Shown here: piece after piece, positions 22,232 through 33,798 of the stretch
Layout of the letters: every line of letters begins with the position of its first letter
How positions within the stretch are numbered: the first letter of the stretch is position 1
Origin: Ceratobasidium sp. AG-K
Lineage: Eukaryota; Basidiomycota; Agaricomycetes; Cantharellales; Ceratobasidiaceae
DNA length: 64,000 nucleotides
Assembly (NCBI GenBank): GCA_037039685.1
Contig: JAWNGF010000017.1
Span: forward strand, 549,649 to 613,648
Direction of reading: 5' to 3'
Notes under the pieces: generated by a model
Told to the model about the DNA's origin: nothing
Seen by the model: only the letters and a program-made list of their open reading frames with translations
The model's database searches: none
Program-made: the position numbers and the translations under genes

Positions 22232-24263
22232 ATGTCCATTCAGGAGGACGCCGGATCGCGTCTTGCAACACCATTATCAATAAGGAGAGGACCAAGTAGG
22301 GCTTCAAGACCTACAAGTTCCCTCAACAAACAAGACATTGCACAAGCACGGGCCGGAGGACCAGCAAGGTCTTGCCCACAAAGCCAAGCCTCTATGCCTG
22401 GAACATTCAACGCTGAGAACATTTCAGTCATACAAGAAGAACCCACCATTGTTACTAGAGAACCAGGCAATATTACCAATGACCCCACACCAGTCACAAT
22501 TCAAATCCCCATCTCAAATGCAACGCCAGGCCCATCACGTCCACTATGGCCTATGGGATCCAGAAGACAGTTTTTTTCCCCTCAGCCTGAAGCTCACGGG
22601 GCGTATCCCTTGTTCCTATCAGACCCCCCCCCCCATGCCGCACATTTCCCACGCTCCTCCAGTACCCCAGATTGCGGGAACTATCAGCAATGCCGGTCCA
22701 GTCCCAATAAACTCTCAGGCCGTGACTCCAGTTAACCCAGCACCGCCATTTGTACCACAAGGGTATTCCCAGCAAGCAACAGCAACTGAAGGCCAAGAAG
22801 TCCCTGGGATTCCCACATCAAGTTCTAGTTCCAGCAGTAGGACTGTGATTAGCAATCTTGACGACCTCGACATTCTTCACATTGGAAGACACAATGCACT
22901 CTTAAGGATTATTGATGGAATGAGGATAACAATTGATAGACGACTCAATGGGTTAGAGCAATCTACTCAAGTGTTGGCCAACAACCAACAAATCTTCAAC
23001 AATTCCCTCAACAACCTACAAGGAGCCCTGACAGATATCCTTACTGCTGCACAAAACAGTGAACAAAACAGCTTCCTGGTTGGGCAAGACGTAATCCGCC
23101 TAAGAAACGAAGTCACGAACACACAAGGACTGGTAAACAATGTACAGGAAGACCTTAACAACACAAGGCAGGCACAGTTAGCCTGGAATGAAGCAGTCAC
23201 CCAAGGACTAGAAGGACTAAGGGGAGACAGAAGGATTGCTATCGAACAAATTAACACCATGCAAGAGACAATCAACAACATGCGCGAACAGATGGATGAA
23301 GCATCCCTACATGCCGTATCACCCCCCCACCCCAAAGCAGAGTCTACCAGGCTTGACGAATTGGAACAAAGACTACGTCAGCTTTCTGAAAACCCTGACA
23401 ACAGAAGGGAAAATAGGCGTCCAAAGGTAACTAGACCAGAAGCTTTTGACAGAAAACAAGGAGAAGGGGCAGAAATGTTCATCACCCAAATGGAGAGCTA
23501 CTTTGTCAGGTTGGGCGACCAATACAGCTCGGGACAAGAATGAATTAGAGAAGCACTTGCCAATTTCAAATCGGATAACAGATCCGCCACACATTGGGCA
23601 CAGGTGCTACTCCGATCCATGAACAATGGAGTACCTGATCCAAATCTAACGTCATGGGAAACATTCAAATTGCACTTCATGGAACAATTTAGCAACCCTA
23701 ACAAGAAGGCTAAGGCAGAAGCCAATATCCGGAAAAGCAAACAAGTCAACTCAGTAGCAAACTATGCAACAGAATTCCAATTTCACATGGTAGATGTGAA
23801 TTGGGGGGAAGAAGCCCTTATCAACCAATTCAAGGAAGGACTCAAGCCAGAGATCAAAACAGAATTGGCACAATTCAAACTTTCCCTTATCAATGAGGAT
23901 GGAACTGAAAGGCGCCTTAACCTTAACCAATGGATCACTCTTGCAATCTCCATTGACCAGAAATTGCAACAGATCAAGGCATTCACTGGGAAGAAAACAC
24001 CCCAATTGACCGCTACTGGGCAAACCTCTACAAAGCGGCTTCCAGATGAGGTATACAAGGCAAGAATAGCATCAAACCAATGCCTGAAGTGCGGCCAAGA
24101 AGGTCACCATTTGCTCAAATGCTCATCCAAGGAATGGATAACAACTGAGCCCAGCATAAAGGGAAGAGAAGCTACAATAATAGAAGATTCAGGAAAAGAA
24201 GGGTCTCCCTCTAACTGTGTGTGGAGAGACCAAAGAACCAGCAATGGAAACAATGTACTTTAG
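22232..24263 (+). pseudogene. gag: gag of copy C (frameshifted)
   Basis: Starts MSIQEDAGSRLATP. Single-base losses in the G-run near 22600 and the C-run near 22627 move the frame twice. TGA 23541-23543 interrupts the capsid domain (sister copy A has a CGG Arg codon). The zinc knuckle CLKCGQEGHHLLKC is intact. At the gag end one G is missing, so gag reads past its normal stop to TAG 24261-24263, and the slippery heptamer has become AGGAAAA. Confidence 0.9.
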
Positions 24264-27200
24264 AGCAACAAACAAATCAACCATTGTTTACACAAACATT
24301 GCTGGAATCACAGAACCAGTCCCTACTCTCATCAATTCAGGAGCTTCTAAGAACTTTATGGACATCTCTTGGGCCCGCTCCAACAACATTCCTCTCATTG
24401 AACTTCCCTCTCCACAAAAAGTAATTGGCATCCAGGGAAAAGAACTCTCACTCCAAATACGCTTCAAAGCCAAGCTTGTACTGGATGTAGAAGGAAAAAC
24501 CTTCAAACAAATCTTTTTTGCTATGCCTACTGGAGAAACCAAGCTCATTTTAGGACTTGAATGGTTAGAAGAGGCAAACCCCAATATTGACTGGAAAACA
24601 AAGCACATATCATGGCGACCTGAACCCATACAGGCAAGAACAGCCTCAATAGACGACCTACCAGAAGAATTCAAGGAATTTGCTGATGTGTTTAGCAAGG
24701 AAAAGTTCAAGAGAATCCCAGATCATCACCCATACGACTGCGCCATTGACTTCAAGGAAGGGGCTGAACTTCCAAAGCCAGCCAGACCTATCCCGCTCTC
24801 ACCTGCCGAATCAATTGCACTAAGGGAATACCTGGATGAGGAAATCGCTGCCGGGAAAATTCGACCCAGCAAATCCCCCATTGCATCACCTTGTTTCTTT
24901 GTCAAGAAACCTATAAATCCAAAGAATCCAGAAGCAGTGCGACAATTACAGCTTGTTCAAGACCTCAGAGGAGTGAACACCATTACAAAGGATGACAGGT
25001 TCCCAATGCCCTTAATGGAAGACCTTCTGGATAAAATCAAGGATGCAAAAATTTTCTCCAAAATCGATCTGCGCATGGGTTTCAACAATATCAGAATTAG
25101 GGAAGGGGACAAATGGAAGACAGCTTTCAGGACCAAGGAAGGCCTGTTTGAATACATTGTCATGCCATTTGGACTAAAAAACGCACCTGCTATATTCCAA
25201 AGATACATGAACCACATCTTCCATGACCTTATCAACGTATGTGTCATAGTATACATTGACGACATCCTAGTCTTCTCGAAGAACAGAAGCCAACATACTA
25301 TAGACGTCAGGAAGGTGCTGAAGATCTTACTGGATGAAAACCTATTTGCAAAGCTCCCGAAATGCGAATTCTTTGTCACCAAACTTACATATACCAGACT
25401 TGGAATCAGTGATTCAGGTATCTCAATGGAGGAAGAGAAGGTTAAGGCGATAAAGGAATGGAAGGAACCAAAAACAATCTAGCAGGTTCAGGCGTTCCTA
25501 GGATTTGCAAACTTCTACCGAAGATTTGTGCCAAATTTTAGCTGCTTAGCAAAACCCTTGACAACCCTAACAAGAAAGGATAAGAAATGGAAATGGGAGA
25601 AGGATCAACAGGAGGCTTTCGATGCCCTGAAAGCAGAAATCAGCAAGGAGCCCACACTACGCCATCCTGACCCTGAGAAACCCTTTTTTCTGGAAACGGA
25701 TGCAAGCGGAGTAGCAATGGGGGCAATTCTTTCTCAAAGGCAAGATGATGGCTACCTACACCCTATAGCGTTCCTGTCAAAATCCTTCAATGAGGCGCAG
25801 CTCAACTACAATGTCCATGACAAGGAACTTATGGCGATCAGATAATCACTGACACATTGGAGGTTATACCTTGAGGGAACAAAGGATCCAATCACTATCT
25901 ACACCGATCACAGGAACCTACAGTTCTGGAAAGAAGCAAGAACGTTCAACCATCAACACACAAGATGGCATCAACTACTGGCTTCCTACAACTTTGATAT
26001 CATATACCGTCCTGGAATCCTCTCGTCTAAGCCGGACCTGCTGTCAAGACGATCTGACCACAAGGATATTCCAACACTGGAACAAATTATGATATCCGCT
26101 GAAAAACTTAAAGGATTTATGGGACAGATGGACACAGACATTATGGCAACTATCAAGGAAGCACAAGAAACTGACAAAGGACTGGAAAAAATCAAGGAAA
26201 TCTGCAAATCAAGGGAAATGCTACCGAGAACCCTGCAACATAGCGCAAAAGATTACGACTTCAAGGAAGGACTAATATGGTACAAAGGGAAAATTTACGT
26301 TCCGGAAGACAAGGAAGCCAGACTGTCCATCATGCGACTACACCATGACTCAAGGATTGCAGGGCATCAGGGACAAGCCAGGACGTTGGAACTAATAGCA
26401 AGAAGATACTTCTGGCCAGGGATGAAGCAGAGCATAAACAGATACGTGGAATCCTGTGAGACCTGCCAACAAACAAAAGGATCAAAGTCAATAGTACCAA
26501 TCAAACCTCTAGAAATTCCAAAAGGTCCATGGGAAGACATAGCATTTGACTTTGTGGTAAAATTGCCAAAGTCCAGAGGATCAGACAGCATCATGGTGGT
26601 GGTCAACCAGTTCTCAAGAATGGCGCATTTCATACCCTGCAAAGAATCTCACACGGCAAGCGAGCTGGCAAATCTTTTTGTCACAAATGTCTGGAAGCTA
26701 CACGGCTTCCCAAAAGCACGATCTCAGACCGAGGGACTACTTTCAATTCTAAACTTATGAAGGCCATTTACAAAAGAATTGGAACTAGCCTAAGTTTCAG
26801 CACTGCCTACCATCCCCAGACAGATGGAGTGACAGAGAGAATCAACCAATGGATGGAAGGCTGGCTACAATCCTTTGTCAATTACTGGCAAGACAATTGG
26901 GCGGACTTGTTACCAATTGCAGAGTTCAGTTATAATCTGCAGAAGCACTGGGTAACAGGTAATTCCCCTTTTGCAATAGTCTACGGCAGGGAACCACTGT
27001 GGAACATCTCATCAGAAGAAACAATGGTTCCTGAAGCAAACACCATTACAGAGAAATGGCGTGGTATCCACGATGAAGCAATTGCATCAATGGAAAGCCA
27101 AAGGCTGCCGGAGGAAGAACCAAAAAACGAGTACCAAGAAGGAGATCTAGTATGGCTATTGGGAAGAAACATCCAAACAAAAAGACCCTCAAAGAAACTG

Positions 27201-27926
27201 GACAACAAGAAGCATGGACCATTTGTTGTGAAGCGGAAGATAGGATCACATGCTTATGAGCTCACCCTGCCAGCAACAATGAGGGTGCACCCTGTTTTCC
27301 ACATCGACTTGCTCAGCCCTTACATAGAAGATACAGAGTTCAGGCGAAACCAACCCCAACCACCGCCAACAATTACTGAAGAAGGAGAAGAAGAATATGA
27401 AGTAGAAAAGATTTTGGACTGGAAGGAGACAAAGGATGGCCTTTTCTACAGGGTCAGATGGAGGGGTTATGGAAGTGAAGAAGACACGGAACAAAGGGCG
27501 GAAGATTTTGGTCACCTTTCGAAGATCATCAAGGACCTTCTATGCCGACACCCCAAAGCTCCCACGCCATCTAACTACGTTCCAAGAAAGATAAAAGGCA
27601 GAGGGGGTGCAACTGGTAGCAATACTTGCAAAACTTGCAGCTACTCCAGACTACACCCCGCGCTCAATTCTCTAAACCTTTTTTGCTCTCCCCAATGCCT
27701 GCCATTACCCGCTCCACCATCGCCAACAACCTCACCCGCATCCTTGACGGACCAGCGTTTGCTACAGCAAGAATCCTTGACGCTGGAGCCGCTCTCTATG
27801 TCTTCAGAAGGTCCCAGCAAAGCTCGGGAAGAATGCATTTCAGGGCATCGGACGACATCCTGCACTCAGATCTGGGAGAATTCCAGTGGGTTGGAAAGAA
27901 ATGGCCGACACACATGCAACTCCTAA
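24217..27926 (+). pseudogene. pol: pol of copy C (degenerate)
   Basis: Protease with NSG instead of catalytic DSG (AAT at 24334). The reverse transcriptase retains YIDDIL, RNase H retains ETDASG, followed by integrase and chromodomain. Breaks are TAG 25480, TAA 25843 and a 1-nt deletion near 26711 in the integrase core. The chromodomain (about 27395-27520) is intact in the last frame. The frame overlaps ORF3 by 232 nt before a TAA. Confidence 0.9.
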
Positions 27927-28459
27927 AAAAGGACATCTACGTTTGTTGAGGATGTGCCGCGTTTCAGGTCTCGGAGGTTGTCCTCCTCTCCACCCACATG
28001 CTTGGAGTCGTCGAATGGGGACAAGAAGGGGCATACTCAAGCGAGTGGGTACCAGGGTACAACGGGAGACAACCAACACTCCGACCTAGGTGGAACAACG
28101 CCTGGGATGCCAACTACAAGAGGGATCTGAGCGACTGGAAGATGGAGAGGGGAAGGTACCAGAAGGAGAAATTTGAATGGGCACCTAACTGGTGGAAATG
28201 GGAGGAGGCAGATGTGTCGGCATGGAAGGAGACAGAGCCGGACATGCGACAATGGGATGAGGAGTTTGTGGAAGCCCAGAAGAGGGTTCTGGACTGGTCC
28301 AAGGCCAACTGGACAAAGGAGGAGATGTGGGAAGAGTGGGAGAAGTTCTTGGACGAACCAGGTAACACTGTGTTCAATCCCATTGATTTGACAATTGATG
28401 AGGACGAGGGGCTGGAGGAACACTTGCTTGCAAAAAGCAAGGATTGTGAGATCCAGTAG
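27695..28459 (+). pseudogene. ORF3 of copy C (one TGA)
   Basis: 765 nt from MPAITRSTIANN to the stop at 28457, with one TGA at 27947-27949 in the CRGC motif where copies B and D read CGA. The rest is the typical Trp-rich acidic protein (DWKMERGRYQKEKFEW, DWSKANWTKEEMWEEW). Confidence 0.88.
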
Positions 28460-28501
28460 AGCCCATCCAGGTCCCCTAGACGGACTCTTAGGGGGGAGTA
28501 A

Positions 28502-28959
28502 TGTCGTGAGCCGGCTCCCTCCATCAGACTTGCCTGATTGTCTCGCTCGCCTGTTTCTTCCTTTGTGTTATGTTTCCGTTTCCGTCTGCCGCATTGCCAC
28601 CTTCTTGTGGTTATTTCTGTTACACTGTGTAATGCGGCTGTGCTTTGTACAAGTCATGTCTGTTCATACAGCATGACTCACATGGACACTCCTGACTGGC
28701 TTATATGTATGACTTGTGTGGCTGCGCCTTGTATGACTCGGCTGCTTTCTGAATATATATAGAGGACCAACAAGCCTGGTAACCCCAGCTTGTTTTGTCT
28801 CGTCAAAACATCCCCTTTGAGTGACACTTTGAACCACCCCTACCCTCAAGAGCCTACAGACACTTAAGTGTGTTGTGGTTCAAGAGGTCACTTAGGTCTT
28901 AGTGCCGTCCACTCTCCGTCGCGGCTTGTCTCATAGCCATCAAGAAGAAGCTTACAACA
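28502..28959 (+). repeat. 3' LTR of copy C
   Basis: 458 bp after polypurine tract CTTAGGGGGGAGTAA, ending CTTACAACA, followed by TSD GTATG and the rest of LTR H. Confidence 0.95.
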
Positions 28960-28964
28960 GTATG

Positions 28965-29403
28965 GATGATGTGTCACCTTGGCCCATATGGCCTTGCTGT
29001 CTTCTGGATCTTTCCCTTGGAAGGATTGTGCTTCTGGAATGTTTTTCCAGAAGTACTTTGAGATTGCTGACTGATACTGGCGCCTGATTGGCCAGTTTAT
29101 GTATTGTACCACTTTGAGGCATTTTTGCCTCATGCTATATATACTGGCTCGCAAGCATGGACTCACTCCAGCTTGCTTTGCCTTGTCATCTCTCCCCTCA
29201 GAGTGCACTCTAAGTCCCAAAGGCCTTACAGCCTTTGTCTCTCATCTAAGTGGGCCTTTGGCCATCATCAGTATTGACGCTAAGGTTGCACTAGCCACTT
29301 AGCAAATGGTCTAAGGAGCCTATAAGGTATATCGAGGCCAGTCTCTACGACTAAGGCGAGAACGGTCACTGTTGTCGGTCAACCGGCATAGAGGGTTGCA
29401 ACA
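28965..29403 (+). repeat. E-family LTR H, remaining 439 bp
   Basis: Continues LTR H after copy C. It carries a TATATATA (about 29139) and AGCTTGCTTTGC (29170-29181), ends GGTTGCAACA, and is followed by its own primer site. Confidence 0.92.
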
Positions 29404-29405
29404 TT

Positions 29406-29417
29406 GCAAAGCAAGCT
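29406..29417 (+). other. primer-binding site (self-priming type), E family
   Basis: GCAAAGCAAGCT, two bases after LTR H, is the exact reverse complement of LTR bases 29170-29181. It differs from the main-family site at two positions, and the LTR partner differs at exactly the two pairing positions. Confidence 0.75.
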
Positions 29418-29453
29418 TCAACTGCAAGCCACAAGAAAACACAATATAGTCAC

Positions 29454-30010
29454 ATGAATACTATGGACTCTACAAGACCCTCATCAAGAGCAGAAATGGA
29501 ACAGCTACACTCACAGATACAGGAGGTACAAATGAACCCAACACAAAGGGCTAGACCTCCAGCTGAATTTATGGAATCATTGAGACCACAACAATGGTCT
29601 AGACCACCCAGTGCAGGAACTGTCCCAGGAGGCTTGGGAAACATCGGGCAAAACTTGGCCAAAGTAGAAGACACTACACCGGGAACAATAACAATACCCA
29701 ACACAACAGGAAGTGAGCCACCGGCGCCAATAACAATAACCATCCCAATCATTGAATCACCACAGGCTGAACAAAAGATATAAATTGTTGGTGACCAACC
29801 AAGAAATGCCACACCAGGTCCTTCACATCCTAGAATAACTGTACCAAGGTCACCACTAACTTTCTCAATAATCCATCACAAATCTGCTGGGGACAATACA
29901 GAAAACCCTTTGCCAAGACTTGACTACGTACAGGGAGACAACGCTTCTCCGCACCATCTAGATCAGTATCACATACCAGTGCAAGCGGATCAATTGAAAC
30001 AACATCAATT
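29454..30010 (+). pseudogene. gag: gag N-terminus of E-family element (truncated)
   Basis: MNTMDSTRPSSRAEMEQLHS begins 36 nt after the primer site. The region is Pro/Thr-rich like the N-termini of the other Gag proteins. TAA at 29781-29783 interrupts it. It stops at CAATT (30006-30010), where a reverse LTR end is attached. The coil that should follow is on the minus strand from 21638, one frame off. Confidence 0.7.
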
Positions 30011-30542
30011 TGCCGCAACCCTCTATGCCGGTTGACCAACGACAGTGACTGTTCTTGCCTTAGTCATAGAGACTGGCCTCAATATGCCTTATAGGCTCCT
30101 TAGACCGTTTGCTAAGTGGCTAGTGCAACCTTAGTGTTGATACTGATGATGGCCAAAGGCACACTTAGATGAGAGACAAAGGCTGTAAGGCCTTTGGGAC
30201 TTAGAGTGCACTCTGAGGGGAGAGATGACAAGGCAAAGCAAGCTGGAGTGAGTCCATGCTTGTGAGCCAGTATATATAGCATGAGGCAAAAATGCCTCAA
30301 AGTGGTACAATACATAAACTGGCCAATCAGGCGCCAGTATCAGTCAGCAATCTCAAAGTACTTCTGGAAAAACATTCCAGAAGCACAATCCTTCCAAGGG
30401 AAAGATCCAGAAGACAGCAAGGCCATATGGGCCAAGGTGACACGTCATCCATACACCGCACTAAACACAGGAGAGGGCCATACATTGTACATTGGGCGCT
30501 TAGGGCGCCAGAGTCCAAGGATGTTGTACATGGGTCACAACA
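30011..30542 (-). repeat. E-family LTR, reverse orientation (right end of composite)
   Basis: 532 bp. It is 20 bp shorter than its relatives because one copy of a short direct repeat in U3 is lost (near 30510). Its U5 end, reading TGCCGCAACC on the plus strand, abuts gag at CAATT. Confidence 0.9.
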
Positions 30543-30885
30543 TAGAGGCTAAGTAGCCAAGTGCCTCTGATCACACTGCAGGGAGAGTTGACAAGGCAAA
30601 GCAAGCTGGGGATGACCATGCTTGCAAGCCAGTATATATACTCAGTGAACAAGTGAGTCATAGTACATACATGAGTCACTTGTCTGAGTCAAAGTCTGAG
30701 TCATAAAGGAGGCTGCACAGGCCAGCCAATAGAAAACAGCATGAGTCCTATGACTCATGGTGACACATCATCCATACACCTGACTAAACGAGGGAGAGGG
30801 CTCTACAGGGAGAAGGGGTGCTTAAGGCGCCAGTACAAGCCACAAGTCCGCAAAGAAAGAAGGGAGGGAGAGACAGGTCACGACA
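30543..30885 (-). repeat. F-family LTR fragment, reverse orientation
   Basis: Matches the reverse complement of the U3/R part of the F LTR and lacks U5. It contains TATATATA (about 30632) and AGCTTGCTTTGC in reverse, and five perfect TGAGTCA/TGACTCA motifs within 30654-30757. It ends GTCACGACA, after which integrase of copy I begins. Confidence 0.75.
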
Positions 30886-32369
30886 TGGTGGACCAATTCT
30901 CAAGAATGGCGCATTTCATACCCTGCAAAGAATCTCACACGGCAAGTGACCTTGCAAATCTTTTTGTCACAAATGTTTGGAAACTACACAGTTTCCCAAA
31001 AAGCACGATCTCTGACCAAGGGACTACTTTCAATTCTAAACTTATGAAAGCCATTTATGAGAGAATTGGAACTAGCCCAAGTTTCAGCACTGCCTACCAC
31101 CCCCAGACAGATGGGGTAACAGAAAGAATCAACCAATGGATGGAAGGCTGGCTACAATCCTTTGTCAACTACCAGCAGGACAATTGGGCAGACTTGTTAC
31201 CAATTGCAGAATTCAGTTATAATCTGCAGAAGCACCATGTAACAGGTAGCTCCCCTTTTGCGATAGTCTACAGCAGGGAACCACTGTGGAACATCTCATC
31301 AGAAGAAACAACAGTTCCTGAAGCAAACAACATTATGGAAAAATGGCGTAGCGTCCACAACAAAGCAATCACATCAATGGAAAGCCAAAGGCTCCTGGAA
31401 GAAGAACCAAAAAACAAGTACCAGGAAGGAGAACTAGTATGGCTGTTGGGAAGGAACATCCAAGCAAAAAGACCTTCAAAGAAGCTGGATAACAAAATGC
31501 ATGGACCATTTGTTGTGAAGTGAAAGATAGGATCACACGCTTATGAGCTCACTTTGCCAGCAACAATGAGGGTGCACCCTGTATTCCACATCAACTTGCT
31601 CAGCCCTTTCAAAGAAGACGCAGAATTCAGACAAAACCAACCCCGACCACCGCTGATCATAACGGAAGAAGGAGAGGAAGAATATGAAGTAGAAAAGATC
31701 CTGGATTGGAAAAAAACAAAGGGTGGACTTTTTTACAGGGTCAGATGGAAGGGTTACACAGACAAAGAAGACATGGAACAAAGGGCAGAAGACTTTGGTC
31801 ACCTGTCCAAGATCATCAAGGACTTTCTATGCTTACACCCCAAGGCTCCAACACCATCTAACTACGTTCCAGGAAAGATAAAAGGGAGGAGGAGCACAAT
31901 CTGTAGTGACATCTGCAAAAGTTGCTTGGTCTCATCCTCCAACTACAACCTTTTTGCACTAAATCTTCACTGCAACTCACAATGCCCGCTGTCACCCACT
32001 CTGCTATCACCAACAACCTCATCCATGTCCTTGAGGGACCAGCCTTCCAGACGGCACACATCCTGCACTCAGGAGCCGCCCTCTACGTCTTCAAACGCTC
32101 CCAGCAAGGTCTGGGAGACATGCAATTCCATGCATTGGACAATGTGCTCCACTCAGACCTGGGCAAATTCCAATGGGTGGGAAAGAAATGGCCAACCCGG
32201 ATGCAGCTGCAGCAAAAGGACATATTCATGTGCCGAGGATGCACTGCTTTTCAAGTCTCTGAGGTGGTTCTGTTGTCCACTCACATGCTTGGGGTGGTGG
32301 AGTGGGGCCAAGAAGGGGCCTACAGCAGCAAATGGGTCCCAGGATACAAAGGAAGGCCACCATCATTGA
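30886..32369 (+). pseudogene. pol: pol fragment I (integrase and chromodomain, one stop)
   Basis: Begins in the integrase core at VDQFSRMAHFIPC, contains VSDQG- and E-type catalytic blocks, TGA at 31521-31523 (copy D reads CGA), then the chromodomain (about 31685-31800). The frame runs 388 nt into ORF3, the same distance as in copy B. Confidence 0.88.
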
Positions 32370-32746
32370 GGCCTCATTGGAACAATGCGTGGGATGCAAA
32401 CTTTGAAAGGGACCTGGCAGATTGGAGGATGGAAAGGGGATGGTACCAGAGGGAGAAGTTTGAATGGAAGCCATACTGGTGGCAGGAGAAGGATGCGGAT
32501 GTGTTGCAATGGAAGGAGGTGGAGGGTGACATGCGCACGTGGGATAAGGACTTTGTGGAAGAGCAGGAGAGGGTTTTGGACTGGTCAAAGGCAGACTGGA
32601 CAAAGGAGGAAACTTGGGAAGAGTGGGAGAAGTTCTTGGACAAACCAGGGAACACAGTGTTCAATCCCATTGACTTGACCTTCAAGGAGGACAAGGGCCT
32701 GGAAGAGCAGTTGCTTGCCAAGAGCAAAGCTTGCAATATCCAGTGA
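31982..32746 (+). CDS. ORF3 of copy I (intact, 254 aa, function unknown)
   Basis: Intact copy of the third ORF, MPAVTHSAITNN to CNIQ. It has the CRGC motif near residue 85 and the Trp-rich acidic C-terminal half (DWRMERGWYQREKFEW, DWSKADWTKEETWEEW). It is intact although the rest of the element is truncated, and its length is identical to copies B and D. Confidence 0.83.
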   Translation: MPAVTHSAITNNLIHVLEGPAFQTAHILHSGAALYVFKRSQQGLGDMQFHALDNVLHSDLGKFQWVGKKWPTRMQLQQKDIFMCRGCTAFQVSEVVLLSTHMLGVVEWGQEGAYSSKWVPGYKGRPPSLRPHWNNAWDANFERDLADWRMERGWYQREKFEWKPYWWQEKDADVLQWKEVEGDMRTWDKDFVEEQERVLDWSKADWTKEETWEEWEKFLDKPGNTVFNPIDLTFKEDKGLEEQLLAKSKACNIQ

Positions 32747-32788
32747 AGCCCATCCAGGTCCCCTAGATGGACTCTTGGGGGGGAGTAA

Positions 32789-33240
32789 TGTTGTGAGCCA
32801 GCTCCCTCCATTGGACTTGTCTGTTGTCTCACCCACTTGTACTTTGCCTGGTGTTGTGTTTCTGTTCGCCGCGTTGCCACCTTCTTGTGGTTGTTTCTGT
32901 TACACTGTGTAACGCAGCTGTGCTTTTGTATGAGTCATGTCTGTTCTTACAGCATGACTCACATGGACACTCCTGATTGGTTGACAGTTATGACTCTTGT
33001 GGCTGCGCTTTGTATGACTCGGCCGCTTTGTGAATATATATAGAGGACCAACAAGTCTGGTAACCCCAGCTTGTTTTGTCTTGTCAAAACATCCCCTTTG
33101 AGTGACACCTAGGACCACCCCTACCCTTTAGAGCCTACAGACACTTAAGTGTGTTGCGGTTCAAGAGGTCACTTAGGTCTTAGTGCCGTCCACTCTCACT
33201 CACGGCTGGTCTCATAGCCATTAAGAAGAAGCTTACAACA
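32789..33240 (+). repeat. 3' LTR of copy I
   Basis: 452 bp, TGTTGTGAGCC to GCTTACAACA, after polypurine tract CTTGGGGGGGAGTAA. It marks the right edge of the nested retrotransposon block; 50 bp of unassigned sequence separate it from the DNA transposon. Confidence 0.93.
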
Positions 33241-33290
33241 ACAGACCCTTGATGTTCAGCAACAAGTACAGTAGACTTTGTACACAATTC

Positions 33291-33304
33291 CACTGGGGAA
33301 AGTT
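33291..33304 (+). repeat. left terminal inverted repeat
   Basis: CACTGGGGAAAGTT, preceded by TTC. Confidence 0.72.
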
Positions 33305-33798
33305 GGACATTACCCAATTTTCATAATGAGCATGTGATGTAGGATTACCATTACATTACTGACAAGTTACAAGAAGAGGTTACAAACACGTCCATAATGC
33401 AAGTGTAGTCTAAAGATTTCAGTGAAGTTACGAGTGGGTTTCATGGATGAAATTATATCATGAGTAAGTGTGTAAACGCCACTGAGCATGTGACCACACT
33501 TACTTCACAACCACCTGGAACCACGTCAGTCGTAGCTACAACACCCAACTCAATGCAGGATACACGTCCTATGTATGCTCATGGGGTTTTTAGGTGTTAT
33601 TGTTCAAAGTGTCGCCTGTTGATCCTAGGATATCTCAAAATCAGTGACTGAGCTTTGCAATTGCACAAGAAGCGTGACAGGGAAAAGGAGCTTGCAAGGT
33701 CAAATGGTGGTCAACAGCAAGTGTTTAGAACAAGGAACTTGTTGTAATAGCGGACTTCCCCTCCGATTAGGCACACCAGCAACCCCCAGGCCCATGCC

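Larger units (their letters stand above)
21752..28959 (+). mobile_element. Ty3/gypsy copy C, complete, inserted in LTR H
   Basis: Full-length main-family element with two 458-bp LTRs and TSD GTATG (21747-21751 and 28960-28964). Gag, pol and ORF3 all carry frameshifts or stops. By eye its LTRs differ at seven positions, five of them CpG transitions. Confidence 0.95.
19887..30542. mobile_element. composite E-family element G/H with an inverted 5' segment
   Basis: Order left to right: LTR(-) 19887-20438; ORF3 remnant joined to gag coil(-) 20439-21638; LTR(+) 21639-21751 + 28965-29403 (split by copy C); primer site and gag N-terminus(+) to 30010; LTR(-) 30011-30542. The two inversion ends carry AATTG (21634-21638) and CAATT (30006-30010), the same 5 bp in opposite orientation, each abutting an LTR terminus. 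That is the signature of an element integrating into its own cDNA. The outer flanks GCCAT and TAGAG do not match, so a later loss at one end is likely. Confidence 0.7.
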
